DNA of 20,677 nt from NCBI GenBank assembly GCA_030837935.1, contig JAUQXU010000114.1, positions 1-20,677 on the forward strand. Reading direction: 5' to 3'. Origin of the DNA: Candidatus Brocadia sp. (GTDB lineage Bacteria > Planctomycetota > Brocadiia > Brocadiales > Brocadiaceae). A program made the position numbers and the translations under genes. Within the stretch, counting starts at the first letter, position 1; the number at the start of each line of letters is the position of its first letter. Shown piece after piece: positions 6,719 through 16,100 of the stretch. The notes below the pieces were generated by a model that was not told where the DNA came from, ran no database searches, and was given only the letters and a program-made list of their open reading frames with translations.

Positions 6719-6936
6719 TTATTACCGGTGAGTCTTTTTAAAACTTCTTCCCACGGAGACCCTATTTCTGGATTTCTGTGGTATGCCGCCAGCCGTTCAT
6801 CAACGATCTTTTTCTCTTCCTCAGTTAATTCGACAGAGTCTGCTTCAGCAGCTATGGTATCCCAAATATCTTCAACGAGCTGAATCCTTTCCGGGATTGA
6901 TAAATCAAGAGTATCGGTTGCGGTTATTTTTTTCAT
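6715..6936 (-). CDS. Antitoxin, addiction-module component family (Unstab_antitox)
   Basis: The product is 73 residues when started at ATG 6934-6936 (MKKITATDTLDLS). The open frame extends three codons further to a GTG, but AAAGGAG lies at the right distance (8 bases) only for the ATG. The sequence SIPERIQLVEDIWDTIAAE with an acidic middle (ELTEEEKKIVDERLAAYHRN) and the ending GSPWEEVLKRL is typical of the small antitoxin family paired with ParE/RelE toxins. It should bind and neutralise the adjacent toxin and repress the operon. Its start is 28 bases after the folD stop on the same strand. Confidence 0.88.
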   Translation of the reverse strand: MKKITATDTLDLSIPERIQLVEDIWDTIAAEADSVELTEEEKKIVDERLAAYHRNPEIGSPWEEVLKRLTGNK

Positions 6937-6964
6937 GCTAATCACTCCTTTCTTACTTTTTATT

Positions 6965-7876
6965 CTATTGGATACCCAACTTGAATTTGAGGGATTTTAA
7001 GGTGTTTTTCATAAGCATGGTAATGGTCATAGGCCCAACACCGCCGGGGACCGGGGTGATGTAGCCGGCAATTTCCCTGGCCGTATCAAAATCAACATCG
7101 CCTTTTAAAATGGGAACCATCTTTTTGGGATCGTCTTTGCTGGGCTTTTCACCAACCCTGTTAACACCTACATCAATGACGCATGCACCTGGCTTGATCC
7201 ATTCCGGCTTTACAAGGCCCGGCACACCCGCTGCAACGATTAAGATATCTGCGCGTTTGCAATGAGCGGCTAGATTTTTGGTTTTTGTATGAACAACGGT
7301 TACCGTCGCGTCAGCTCCTCTTCCTTTTTGAACCAGCATGTTGGCAATCGGTTTTCCCACGATATTTGAGCGTCCAACGACGACGGCCTCAGCTCCGCTT
7401 GTTTCAATGCCGGAACGTACAATCAGTTCCTGAATGCCGGCTGGCGTGCATGGCGGGAATTTTATCTCATCGCCGCCGATCATGAGACGCCCAACATTTA
7501 CGGGATGGAAACCGTCGACATCCTTATCGGGGTCAATGGCATTGATTACCTTCTTTTCATCGATATGTTTTGGAAGGGGGAGCTGTACAAGGATGCCATG
7601 AATTGAATTGTCGTTGTTGTATTTATTAATAAGCGCGAGCAGGTCTTTCTCTGAGATATCAACGGGTTGATTATCCTGTATCTCTTTAAAACCTAACCTG
7701 TGAGCAGTTTTAATTTTTAAGGTAACATATGATACAGAAGCGGGGTTTTGACCTACCAGAATGGTTACCAGTCCTGGCACAATGCCATATTTACCTTTAA
7801 TGTGTGCTACTTCTGTCGTAATCTCCTGGAGAATTTGCTCTCCGATTTCAGTTCCTTTGATTAATTTTGCAGCCAT
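6965..7876 (-). CDS. folD: Bifunctional methylene-THF dehydrogenase / methenyl-THF cyclohydrolase FolD
   Basis: FolD interconverts 5,10-methylene-THF and 10-formyl-THF using NADP, in cytosolic one-carbon metabolism; in organisms with a Wood-Ljungdahl pathway it serves the methyl branch. The 303-residue length is slightly above the usual 285-300. Catalytic motif Y50-x3-K54 lies in SYVTLKIKTAHRLGF, followed by VQLPLP (97-102), DKDVDGFHP (117-125), nucleotide-binding GRSNIVGKP (168-176) and GYITPVPGGVGPMT near the C terminus. The ATG at 7876 has AAAGGAA about 13 bases upstream, rather distant. It is upstream of, and on the same strand as, the toxin-antitoxin genes, though these probably have separate control. 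Confidence 0.97.
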   Translation of the reverse strand: MAAKLIKGTEIGEQILQEITTEVAHIKGKYGIVPGLVTILVGQNPASVSYVTLKIKTAHRLGFKEIQDNQPVDISEKDLLALINKYNNDNSIHGILVQLPLPKHIDEKKVINAIDPDKDVDGFHPVNVGRLMIGGDEIKFPPCTPAGIQELIVRSGIETSGAEAVVVGRSNIVGKPIANMLVQKGRGADATVTVVHTKTKNLAAHCKRADILIVAAGVPGLVKPEWIKPGACVIDVGVNRVGEKPSKDDPKKMVPILKGDVDFDTAREIAGYITPVPGGVGPMTITMLMKNTLKSLKFKLGIQ

Positions 7877-7943
7877 GAACTTACAATATTCCTTTCTAAA
7901 ATATGCTTAAAGAAAACTCAGATATACGTAACAAATATCCTGC

Positions 7944-7989
7944 ATTATAATACTTGTGCCAAATTATCCGAATTAATGCGATTTGTCAA
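7944..7989 (-). promoter_or_regulatory. Candidate folD promoter elements
   Basis: On the minus strand a perfect TTGACA (7984-7989) is followed after 17 bases by a weak TAATTT (7961-7966). A perfect TATAAT (7944-7949) lies further down but has no good -35 box at the right spacing. One of these probably drives folD, and I cannot choose between them. Confidence 0.35.
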
Positions 7990-8038
7990 GCTAGAATAAA
8001 CCCTAAATAAATTTGACCGTATTATTTTGTGATGGTTT

Positions 8039-8062
8039 AAACAATTGAGGAGATGATTGTTT
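8039..8062. terminator. AT-rich hairpin between xdhC and folD
   Basis: AAACAAT (8039-8045) pairs perfectly with ATTGTTT (8056-8062) around a 10-base loop. On the plus strand it is followed by TTT, but the xdh operon runs on the minus strand, where the trailing T-run is only three bases. It is a weak candidate for the end of the xdh transcript. Confidence 0.25.
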
Positions 8063-8115
8063 TTTCCTTGATGACTTAAGCGGAACAAGGCCATCAAATT
8101 GCTATGTGCTCAGTT

Positions 8116-9243
8116 TCATAATGCCTGATCGGGAGATTCGTGCTTCACGAGGGTATTTAGATTTGCAGTATTCATTTTCATGGACATTCCATCGCCTCCG
8201 TTGCGTACCATGATGATTTCCGCCATGATACTGACCGCAAGTTCTTCCGGTGTAATAGCGCCGATGTTCAGTCCTATCGGGGCATACACCTCCCGTAAAC
8301 GTTCCGGCGATACTTTTTCCTTCAAAAGGTTTTTGTAAATCTCAAGCGTTTTCCGTCTGCTCCCTAACAAGCCTATGTAGCGGGCGGGAGTTCGGATGGC
8401 AGCAGCCAATGCTAAATCGTCATACTGATGACCGCGTGTGGCCACAACAATGTACGTGTTTGAATTGACAGATACGTTTTCGAGTCCTCTGCTGTAATCA
8501 GAAATTACCAGGGTTTCTGCTTCCGGGAAACGTTCTTTATTGGCAAATTCAAGACGGTCATCAACAGCATACACACGAAATCCCAGTAACGAAGCCAATC
8601 TCGAAACTGCCCGGTTTACGTGTCCGCCGCCTATTAAAACCAGTGTGGGTGGAGCAAGAAAACCCTCTACAAATATTTCTGTATTATCTGCTGCCTTGAA
8701 ATATCTGTTTCCCCCATGAATTGCCAGTGTTTTTCCTATGGCGCTCGTTTCCAGTTCCAGCGGGCTGTTGTCAAAACTTCCCTGAACAGCGCCATCTTCC
8801 CGAATGAGCAATTTGGATCCTAATTTAGGTGTCCCCGTGGGAGAGTTAACTACGGTAGCCAATGCTGCCGGCATTTCACCACGATATGCCCGTACAATTT
8901 CTGATGCAAATGACTGAAAATTACCGGTACTTGCAAGGGGATCGATAAAGAAAAACATGGTACCGCCACAGACAAGTCCATCCCTTGCAGTAAACGCTTC
9001 GTTTAAATCGTATTTGAGGCACAACGGTTCTCCTTGTGTACTTAATAGCTGTTTGGCCAGCGACCAGATTTCTCCTTCAACGCATCCACCGCCAAGAGTG
9101 CCAACACAGCTTCCATCCTTGCGAATTAATAGTTTTGCGCCTGCCTTTTGTGGAGTAGACCCTTTTGTATGGATAACAGTTGCCATTACACAAGGTTCAC
9201 CTTTTTCCATTAAACCGAGCGCTTCCTCGATAACTTCTTTCAT
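8116..9243 (-). CDS. xdhC: XdhC-family molybdenum cofactor chaperone/sulfuration factor
   Basis: XdhC proteins bind molybdenum cofactor, help its sulfuration and insert it into xanthine dehydrogenase. The 375-residue protein has both usual parts. The N-terminal XdhC/CoxI region carries GGGCVEGE (51-58) and VCGG (91-94). The C-terminal Rossmann domain carries LVLIGGGHVNRAV (201-213), VDDR (227-230), ATRGHQYDD and YIGLLGSRRK. The C-terminal ITPEELAVSIMAEII is also characteristic. It starts six bases after the xdhB stop and is the last gene of the operon. Its placement supports assigning the adjacent genes to the XDH family. Confidence 0.93.
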   Translation of the reverse strand: MKEVIEEALGLMEKGEPCVMATVIHTKGSTPQKAGAKLLIRKDGSCVGTLGGGCVEGEIWSLAKQLLSTQGEPLCLKYDLNEAFTARDGLVCGGTMFFFIDPLASTGNFQSFASEIVRAYRGEMPAALATVVNSPTGTPKLGSKLLIREDGAVQGSFDNSPLELETSAIGKTLAIHGGNRYFKAADNTEIFVEGFLAPPTLVLIGGGHVNRAVSRLASLLGFRVYAVDDRLEFANKERFPEAETLVISDYSRGLENVSVNSNTYIVVATRGHQYDDLALAAAIRTPARYIGLLGSRRKTLEIYKNLLKEKVSPERLREVYAPIGLNIGAITPEELAVSIMAEIIMVRNGGDGMSMKMNTANLNTLVKHESPDQAL

Positions 9244-9249
9244 GGTATC

Positions 9250-11505
9250 CTAATCAGCATAGAGTTGCAATAAAACACGTTCCGGTGTTAATGGCGAGGT
9301 AAAGGCAAATTCTTTTTGCAGTCTGAAGGCGCGCATGGCGCATCGAATCGCAAAGAATACGCCAATTCCATACATGAGAGGCGGCTCACCAACTGCCTTG
9401 TTCCCATAGGGCCCCAAAGTATTTCCTTCATCTTCGAGGAACGTCAGCTCAATATCGTCAGGCATAAAATATACATCGGGTACCTTATATGTTGCCAGGG
9501 CACCTGAAAGTAATTGCCCCTTTTCATTAAAACTCAGGTCTTCAATAGTCATCCACCCCAATCCCTGAGCCAGACCACCTTCAATTTGACCTCTATCCAC
9601 GAGTTCACTTAGTGGTCTGCCCAAAGCGTGCACGATCCTGACAGAATCAATATCGTACGTACCTCGCAAACAATCCAGGGTTACTTCAATAATTGCTGTC
9701 CCAAAAATATGATAGGCAAACGGATGTCCCTTTTCTTTTGTCTTATCAAAATATATTTCGGGCGTTGCAAAGAACCCGTGAGCTGAAAGACCGATGCGAT
9801 TCAAGTGTGCGGTTTGAACCAGCCGATTCCACGTCCATTCTGTTTTGCATCCATCGCAGAGTACCTTTTCGTCAACAATGGTAATTCTCCCTTTATCCCG
9901 AACACTAAGTTCTTTGGCAACCATAGATTTTAAGCGATCAAGCACTTGTCCAATTGCTATCAATGTGGCATTCCCATTTAAAACAGTGGTAGCGCTGGCG
10001 GCGCTTGGTGACATATTGGCAATGCGGGTGGTATTTGTACTTTCAATCTTAATGCGATGTTCCCTTATCCCGAACCCTTTTGAGACAATACCCGCAATAT
10101 TTGATTTCAATCCTTGTCCCATCTCCACGCCACCGGTAGAAACACTTATGCTGCCGTCTGTGTATATATGAATTAATGAGCTCGCCTGATTCATATACGT
10201 CGTGGTAAATGAGATGCCAAAGCAAATGGGCATCACTGCAATACCTTTTTTGGTCTCAAAGTGAGTTTTGTTATAGTCCACTACCCTTTTACGGATTTCG
10301 CTCAGTTTGTATTTCTCCACTGCAGTATTCCATGTCAAAAGACTCCTGCAATTTCCGGCTCGTTGTCCGTAAGGAAACAGATCATTTTCCCTGAGCAGAT
10401 TTTTGACCTGAATTTCTTCACGGGGCATATCCAGTTCCTCTGCAACTTTTGCAATGGCACTTTCAATGACAAACATTCCCTGCGGTCCGCCGAATCCCCG
10501 AAAAGCGGTATTCGACGGCAGATTGGTCCGACAGCAGACACCAAAAATTTTCACATTTGGTATACAATAACTATTCGTGCTGTGAAACAGTGTCCGTTCC
10601 AAAACAGCGGGTGATAAATCCGCAGTGGCGCCTGAATTCTGGTAATGTTTTACTTCATATGCCAGTATTTTGCCTTCTTTGGTCACACCAATTTTGAAAT
10701 CCGATTTATACGGATGCCGTTTCCCGGTCATTTTGATATCATCCGCACGCCCAAGCACCAGTTCTACCGGTTTTTTTGTATGCCATGCTGCAAGCGCTGC
10801 CATGCAGGCCCATGATGTTGCCTGATCCTCCTTACCGCCAAAAGCTCCTCCCAATCGTTTCACATCAACCTCGATATTGTGATCCGGCAATCCCAATACC
10901 TTTGCTGCATGCCTCTGTACTGCCGATGGACCCTGCGTAGCGGAATAAATGCAAAAATTATGTTCTTCAAGAGGAATTGCACGTGCCCGCTGTGTTTCCA
11001 GGTAAACGTGTTCCTGACCGCCAATGTCACAAGAACCCTCCAGAACGAGATCGCATTTTTGCCACGTAGCTTCTACATCACCAAGAATAAAGGTTCTGGG
11101 TAAGCCAATGGTATTTCCTTTCAAGAATGCCTCTTTGGGATCGGTAATGGCAGGGAGTTCCTCAACGTCCACGGTAATCATTTTGACACCTCTTCGGGCA
11201 ATTTCAGGACTCGTGCCTATCACCAACGCCACGGGTTGCCCTACATAACAAACCTCCTCGCTGACGAGCAGCTCCTCATCCTGAATAATTGGCCCTATTT
11301 GGTTCTCGCCAGGAATGTCCTTTGATGTTAATACCGCAACGATCCCATCTATCGAACATGCGTCTTGAATGCGGAGCGCTGTGATCTTCCCATGCATTAC
11401 CGGGGAAGAAAATACAGCAGCGTACAACATCTCTGAAGGCTGTGGCATATCATCCACATATTGAGATTCACCGCGTGTGTGGGAGACGGCGTCACTCTGT
11501 TTCAT
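9250..11505 (-). CDS. xdhB: Xanthine dehydrogenase, molybdenum-binding subunit
   Basis: The 751-residue large subunit hydroxylates hypoxanthine or xanthine at the Mo-cofactor site. Cofactor-site motifs are present in order: GGQEH (162-166), GGAFGGKE (219-226, with the substrate-binding Glu), TAFRGFGGPQG (333-343, with the substrate Arg336), GVEMGQGL, and the catalytic Glu707 in KAVGEPPLMYG. The segment FGISFTTTYMNQ matches the bovine XDH region that stacks the purine ring, which favours true xanthine dehydrogenase over aldehyde oxidase or CO dehydrogenase. The frame is intact. Its ATG overlaps the xdhA frame by 14 bases, indicating coupled translation. Electrons would pass to the 2Fe-2S and FAD centres of XdhA. 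Confidence 0.94.
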   Translation of the reverse strand: MKQSDAVSHTRGESQYVDDMPQPSEMLYAAVFSSPVMHGKITALRIQDACSIDGIVAVLTSKDIPGENQIGPIIQDEELLVSEEVCYVGQPVALVIGTSPEIARRGVKMITVDVEELPAITDPKEAFLKGNTIGLPRTFILGDVEATWQKCDLVLEGSCDIGGQEHVYLETQRARAIPLEEHNFCIYSATQGPSAVQRHAAKVLGLPDHNIEVDVKRLGGAFGGKEDQATSWACMAALAAWHTKKPVELVLGRADDIKMTGKRHPYKSDFKIGVTKEGKILAYEVKHYQNSGATADLSPAVLERTLFHSTNSYCIPNVKIFGVCCRTNLPSNTAFRGFGGPQGMFVIESAIAKVAEELDMPREEIQVKNLLRENDLFPYGQRAGNCRSLLTWNTAVEKYKLSEIRKRVVDYNKTHFETKKGIAVMPICFGISFTTTYMNQASSLIHIYTDGSISVSTGGVEMGQGLKSNIAGIVSKGFGIREHRIKIESTNTTRIANMSPSAASATTVLNGNATLIAIGQVLDRLKSMVAKELSVRDKGRITIVDEKVLCDGCKTEWTWNRLVQTAHLNRIGLSAHGFFATPEIYFDKTKEKGHPFAYHIFGTAIIEVTLDCLRGTYDIDSVRIVHALGRPLSELVDRGQIEGGLAQGLGWMTIEDLSFNEKGQLLSGALATYKVPDVYFMPDDIELTFLEDEGNTLGPYGNKAVGEPPLMYGIGVFFAIRCAMRAFRLQKEFAFTSPLTPERVLLQLYAD

Positions 11506-12774
11506 AAAAATCCTTTACCGTCACTCTTTCCGGAAAAAGTTTTGTAAAATGGGCAATGATGAGTTGACGGGCCAAAAGCCTTTTGTAATCCACACTCCCT
11601 CTGATATCGCCGATTGGGCAAATTTCTTGCTGAATAATGGGAAATGCTCCTTCAACGACTTCCCTGCAAATTCGCTTGCCGGTGAAATAGTGAGAGGTTG
11701 CCCGTAAAAATAAGGGAACCGGAGCAACACCACCCATTGACAGACTAGCCTCACGAATGATCCCATCTTCACAACGAATTTTTATTGCACTGTTTACCGA
11801 TGCAATATCCAGATATTTCCGCTTGGAAACTTTTTCAAAACCAATACTGCTTCCAGAGCCAGGAGAAGGATCGTCATATCCCCTATTGGTGAGGCATTGA
11901 TTATGTTCCCTCCTAGCGTAGCCCGGTTACGAATCTGCAGGGAAGCTATACGAGACATATACACCTGAATCTCAGGGATCAGGTTCATTATTTCTGAATG
12001 ATTTGCAAATGCCTCAAAAGTCGTCAGTGCCCCAACATGTATGTATCCGTTCTTTTTCGAGATGGTCTTCATCTCGGGGTGCAAATTCAAAAGATGCACC
12101 TGAGATTCCGGCAACAATTCTCCCTTTTGTACATAGAGATCAGTACCACCGGCAATACAATAGCCTGTTAATGTGTTTCCTGCTTCTATGACAGGTGCTT
12201 GAATCTTGCGTAGTCGATCGGGAATTTCGAGGAAATAATCGGGAAGCATCCTGTTCGCGACGAGGGCGTCTATTCCCGTATGATCTTTGACGGTATCCTT
12301 CAGGAAAGATGCGCTTTGCTTCAGGGAACGATAGCCTGTACAACGACAGAGATGGCCACTGAGGGTCTTCTTGACCCCCTCTTCATGTATTTCTGTTTTC
12401 TCTTTCATCAGATAACCTGTCAGAGAAACAACGATGCCCGGTGTACAAAAACCGCATTGAGTAGCCCCCTCATCAACTATTGCCTGCTGTACCGGCGAAA
12501 GGTGCTTCATGTTCAAACCCTCAACAGTAACCAGGTGTTTTCCGTGGAGTTCGCCCAAAGGCATCAGGCATGAGGTAACAGGTTTGTAAACTACCTTATT
12601 GCCTTTAAACTCGCCGACCAATACCGTGCATGCCCCACAGTCCCCTTCCTTGCATCCTTCTTTCGTGCCCGTCAATCGCTGTATTCTCCGCAGATAGTCT
12701 AACACGAGCATGCCGGGACTTTCTGAAGTGCATATTTCTTTATCATTCAGTATGAACTGAATATTCGATGCCAT
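11492..12774 (-). pseudogene. xdhA: Xanthine dehydrogenase 2Fe-2S/FAD subunit, frameshifted in the FAD domain
   Basis: From ATG 12774 (AAGGT upstream; a TTG five codons earlier is less likely) the frame encodes two 2Fe-2S domains: C41, C46, C49, C69 and C107, C110, C143, C145. It then enters a CO-dehydrogenase-type FAD domain with CIAGGTDLYV and TLGGN. The frame fails after ALEAVLVLK and stops at 11794. The expected continuation, VSKRKYLDIASVNSAIKI, REASLSMGGVAPVPLFLRA, and the C-terminal FAD-domain part, is found in the next frame down to a stop at 11492. Adding one base in the five-T run at 11831-11835 restores a protein of about 427 residues. Downstream xdhB and xdhC are intact. It may be a real mutation, programmed slippage or a sequencing error. 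Confidence 0.85.
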
Positions 12775-12805
12775 AAAGCATACCTTCAAAAAAACAAATT
12801 TTTAT

Positions 12806-12847
12806 AATTACGGTAATTTTCATGTAATTGAACTTAAATAATTCAAT
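12806..12847. promoter_or_regulatory. Two dyads upstream of xdhA, possible operators
   Basis: AATTAC (12806-12811) and GTAATT (12813-12818) form a perfect 13-base dyad centred on one base, ending 32 bases before the xdhA ATG. A second dyad, ATTGAA (12827-12832) and TTCAAT (12842-12847), lies 8 bases further up. Spacing of about 27 bases between centres is compatible with regulator binding. The regulator is unknown and base composition makes chance symmetry possible. No clear promoter pair is seen. Confidence 0.35.
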
Positions 12848-12904
12848 AAAATGCCAAAACATGCAATAAAAAAGTTAAATTATCTGGTTTGTCCTTTGAG
12901 GGTA

Positions 12905-13099
12905 TTATCCTTCATGTCGGTGATAAACAGACACCTTGGGTTGTTTATTTAGCATTACAAAGTATTTGCCTTCGAGAACGTCGACTCTGCGTTTTGCCTC
13001 TAATGCCTGAGCAAGTTTTTTATCAGGCTCATTCTGTACGTGAATTTGCTTAAAATAGTATTGAAATACGCTTTTGGATGACTTATACTCCAGACACAA
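12905..13099 (-). CDS. Unrecognised small open frame, possibly a 5'-truncated gene
   Basis: The minus-strand frame ends at 12905 and includes VQNEPDKKLAQALEAKRRVD, then VLEGKYFVMLNKQP. This is protein-like, with a helix followed by a strand. The first usable start is TTG at 13097-13099 without a Shine-Dalgarno sequence. The frame actually stays open back to about 13180 with no start codon (SIQVIIYAKTKDQNYIF), running into the helicase gene on the other strand. That pattern fits the surviving 3' end of an older gene. I do not recognise the family. Confidence 0.35.
   Translation of the reverse strand: MCLEYKSSKSVFQYYFKQIHVQNEPDKKLAQALEAKRRVDVLEGKYFVMLNKQPKVSVYHRHEG
13061..13089 (+). promoter_or_regulatory. 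Probable promoter of the SNF2 helicase gene
   Basis: TTGAAA (13061-13066) and TATACT (13084-13089) are separated by exactly 17 bases. The helicase ATG lies about 78 bases downstream. The helicase start itself has no clear Shine-Dalgarno sequence. Confidence 0.5.
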
Positions 13100-13166
13100 A
13101 CCTAAAGAAAATATGTAATTTTGGTCTTTAGTTTTAGCGTAAATAATTACCTGAATGCTATAATTA

Positions 13167-16100
13167 ATGCAAATAACGTCTTATCATGCCAAATATTTTG
13201 CATTTGAACTCACAAAACGCAGCCCATCGGATAGTTTGCAGAAACTGGCTTCTTCTCTTTTAGATGCCCGGGTAGATTTAAATCCGCATCAGGTTGAGGC
13301 TGCCTTGTTTGCTTTCCATTCCCCGCTTTCCAAAGGTGCAATACTGGCAGATGAAGTCGGGTTGGGAAAAACTATCGAAGCTGGTCTGGTTATCTCTCAA
13401 AAATGGGCTGAGAGAAAACGGAAAATCCTGGTTATCGTGCCATCAAACCTTCGCAAACAATGGAATCAGGAATTATCAGACAAATTCTTCCTTACGTCAC
13501 TTTTATTGGAAACGCCTTCTTTTAATCAGGAAATTAAAAAGGGAAACTTAAATCCCTTCAACCAGCACGAAATAATCATTTGCTCATACCATTTTGCGAG
13601 GGCTAAAAATGTTTACATCAAAAATATCCCGTGGGACTTAGTGGTCATTGATGAAGCACATAGATTAAGAAACGTTTATAAGCCGTCAAATAAAATTGCC
13701 ACTGCTGTCAAAAATGCCGTAGCCCACGCTCCTAAAATACTGCTTACAGCAACGCCACTCCAAAATTCTTTGTTAGAACTCTATGGTCTCGTGAGTATCA
13801 TTGACGATTATACCTTTGGTGATTTAAAGAGTTATAAAAATCAGTTTGCCAGATTAGCGAATGAAAATGATTTTCATAATCTTAAAGAAAGACTAAAACC
13901 CATTTGTATAAGGACGCTCCGCAGGCAGGTATTAGAATATGTAAAATACACCAATAGAATGGCAATAACGCAAGAGTTTGTCCCGTCTCCTGATGAACAA
14001 AGGCTTTATGACCTGGTTTCAGCTTATTTACAAAGGGAAAATTTATTTGCCCTTCCGCCAGGTCAAAGACAACTCATGACGTTAATTTTGAGGAAATTAC
14101 TGGCATCGTCAACCTTTGCGATTTCAGGGACATTGGACGCACTTTCAAAGAAACTGGAAAATATTGTAGCTGAGCAAGCTCAGCAAGAAGACATTGAACA
14201 AACAATATCTCAGGATTTTGAATCTTATGATGAAATTAAGGATGAATGGGAGGATGTTGAAGAAGAAAATCAACCCGTTACTGAAACAGAGGAAGAACTT
14301 TACACTTCAGAGGAAATGAAAGACATCAAAAAAGAAATCAATGACCTGAAGGAATTTCAACATCTTGCCAGGTCTATTACCCGAAATTCAAAGGGAGAGG
14401 TTCTCCTGACCGCACTGAAAAAAGGTTTTGTTGAAATAGAACGTCTGGGTGGTAATAAAAAAGCCATCATATTTACCGAATCTACAAGAACACAAGAATA
14501 TCTGAATAGAATCTTAGAAAATACTGAGCACAAGGACAGGATAGTTTTATTTAACGGCTCAAACAACGACCAGAAATCCAAAGATATCTATAAAATCTGG
14601 CTTGAGAAGCATCTTGGCACAGACAGAATCACAGGCTCAAAAAGCGCCGATAAGCGGGCTGCAATAGTGGATTATTTCAGAGATGAGGCGGTTATCATGA
14701 TTGCCACAGAAGCTGCCGCAGAAGGTATTAACCTGCAATTTTGCTCTCTGGTAGTAAATTATGACTTACCCTGGAATCCTCAACGTATCGAACAAAGAAT
14801 CGGGCGATGTCACCGATACGGGCAAAAGTTTGATGTGGTTGTCGTAAATTTCCTAAATAAGAGTAATGCAGCAGACCAGAGGGTTTATCAGTTATTGAAA
14901 GAAAAATTCAAGCTTTTTGACGGTATTTTTGGGGCAAGCGATGAAGTATTGGGTAGTATTGAATCGGGTGTTAATTTTGAAAAACGGATTGCACAGATTT
15001 ACCAACATTGCAGAACTCCGGAAGAGATACAGTCTTTATTTGACCAGTTACAAAAGGAACTGGAGGAACAGATTGAAGACCGCATGAAAGACGCCAGAAA
15101 TACTCTGTTAGAAAATTTCGATGAGGAGGTACATGAAAAATTACGGGTTAATTTACAGGAGAGTAAAGAATATTTGTCCAAGTATGAATATTGGTTATGG
15201 GAAATTACGAAACACTACCTTGAACCTTACGCTGATTTTGCGATAGACGAGCACTCTTTTACCTTACGTGAAAACCCTTTTGTTGGCGAAAAGATACATC
15301 CTGGCCCCTACAAACTGGGAAAGAACATTGACGACGTAAACATGTATAGAGTTGGGCATCCTTTGGCTCAGCGTATTATCGAAAAAACAAAGTCTTTATC
15401 TTTAATAGTTCAGGAGTTAGTATTCAATTACTCAGACTCTATCAAGAAGATAAACATTTTAGAATCCCTTGTAGCAAAGTCAGGCTGGTTATCTGTAATT
15501 AACTTAACAATTCATTCGTTTGAAACTGAAGATCAAATTTTGTTATGTAGCGTGACAGATGAAGGTACGGAATTGGATATTGAGCAATGCAAAAGGCTAT
15601 TTTCACTACCTGCCACAATAAACCACATTTCTGATTTGATGGGTTATGTTGAAGTTGCAAATAAACACACCCCCAACCCCCTCTCGAGAGGGGAGCATAA
15701 AAGTCCCCTCTTGGGAGGGGATTTAGGGGTGGGTAATAGGGGAGGGGATTCAAGTGTGGGTTCTCGTGTTAAAAATCTCATAAATCAAATAGCCCAGAGG
15801 CAGCAAGCCGAAATCCTGCAAATGAATGCTGAACGTAATGCGGGGTTCTTCGATAATGAGATGGAAAAGTTAGACAGATGGGCAGAAGATGTAAAAAGCA
15901 GCATGGAAATTGAATTGAAAGAATTAGATAAAGAGATAAAATGCCGAAAGACAGAGGCGAAAAAGATACTGAATCTTGAAGAGAAGGTAACGGCACATAG
16001 GCAGATAAAGGAAATGGAAAAGAAACGAAATACTATGCGTTTGAATTTGTATCAGACACAGGATGACGTAGATAAAAGGAAGGAAGGGTTGATAGATGAG

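Noticed and set aside
15678..15720. CRISPR-like or terminator function for the tandem palindromes
   Set aside because: There are only two unequal palindromes without spacers, inside an open coding frame. A dispersed repeat explains them better.
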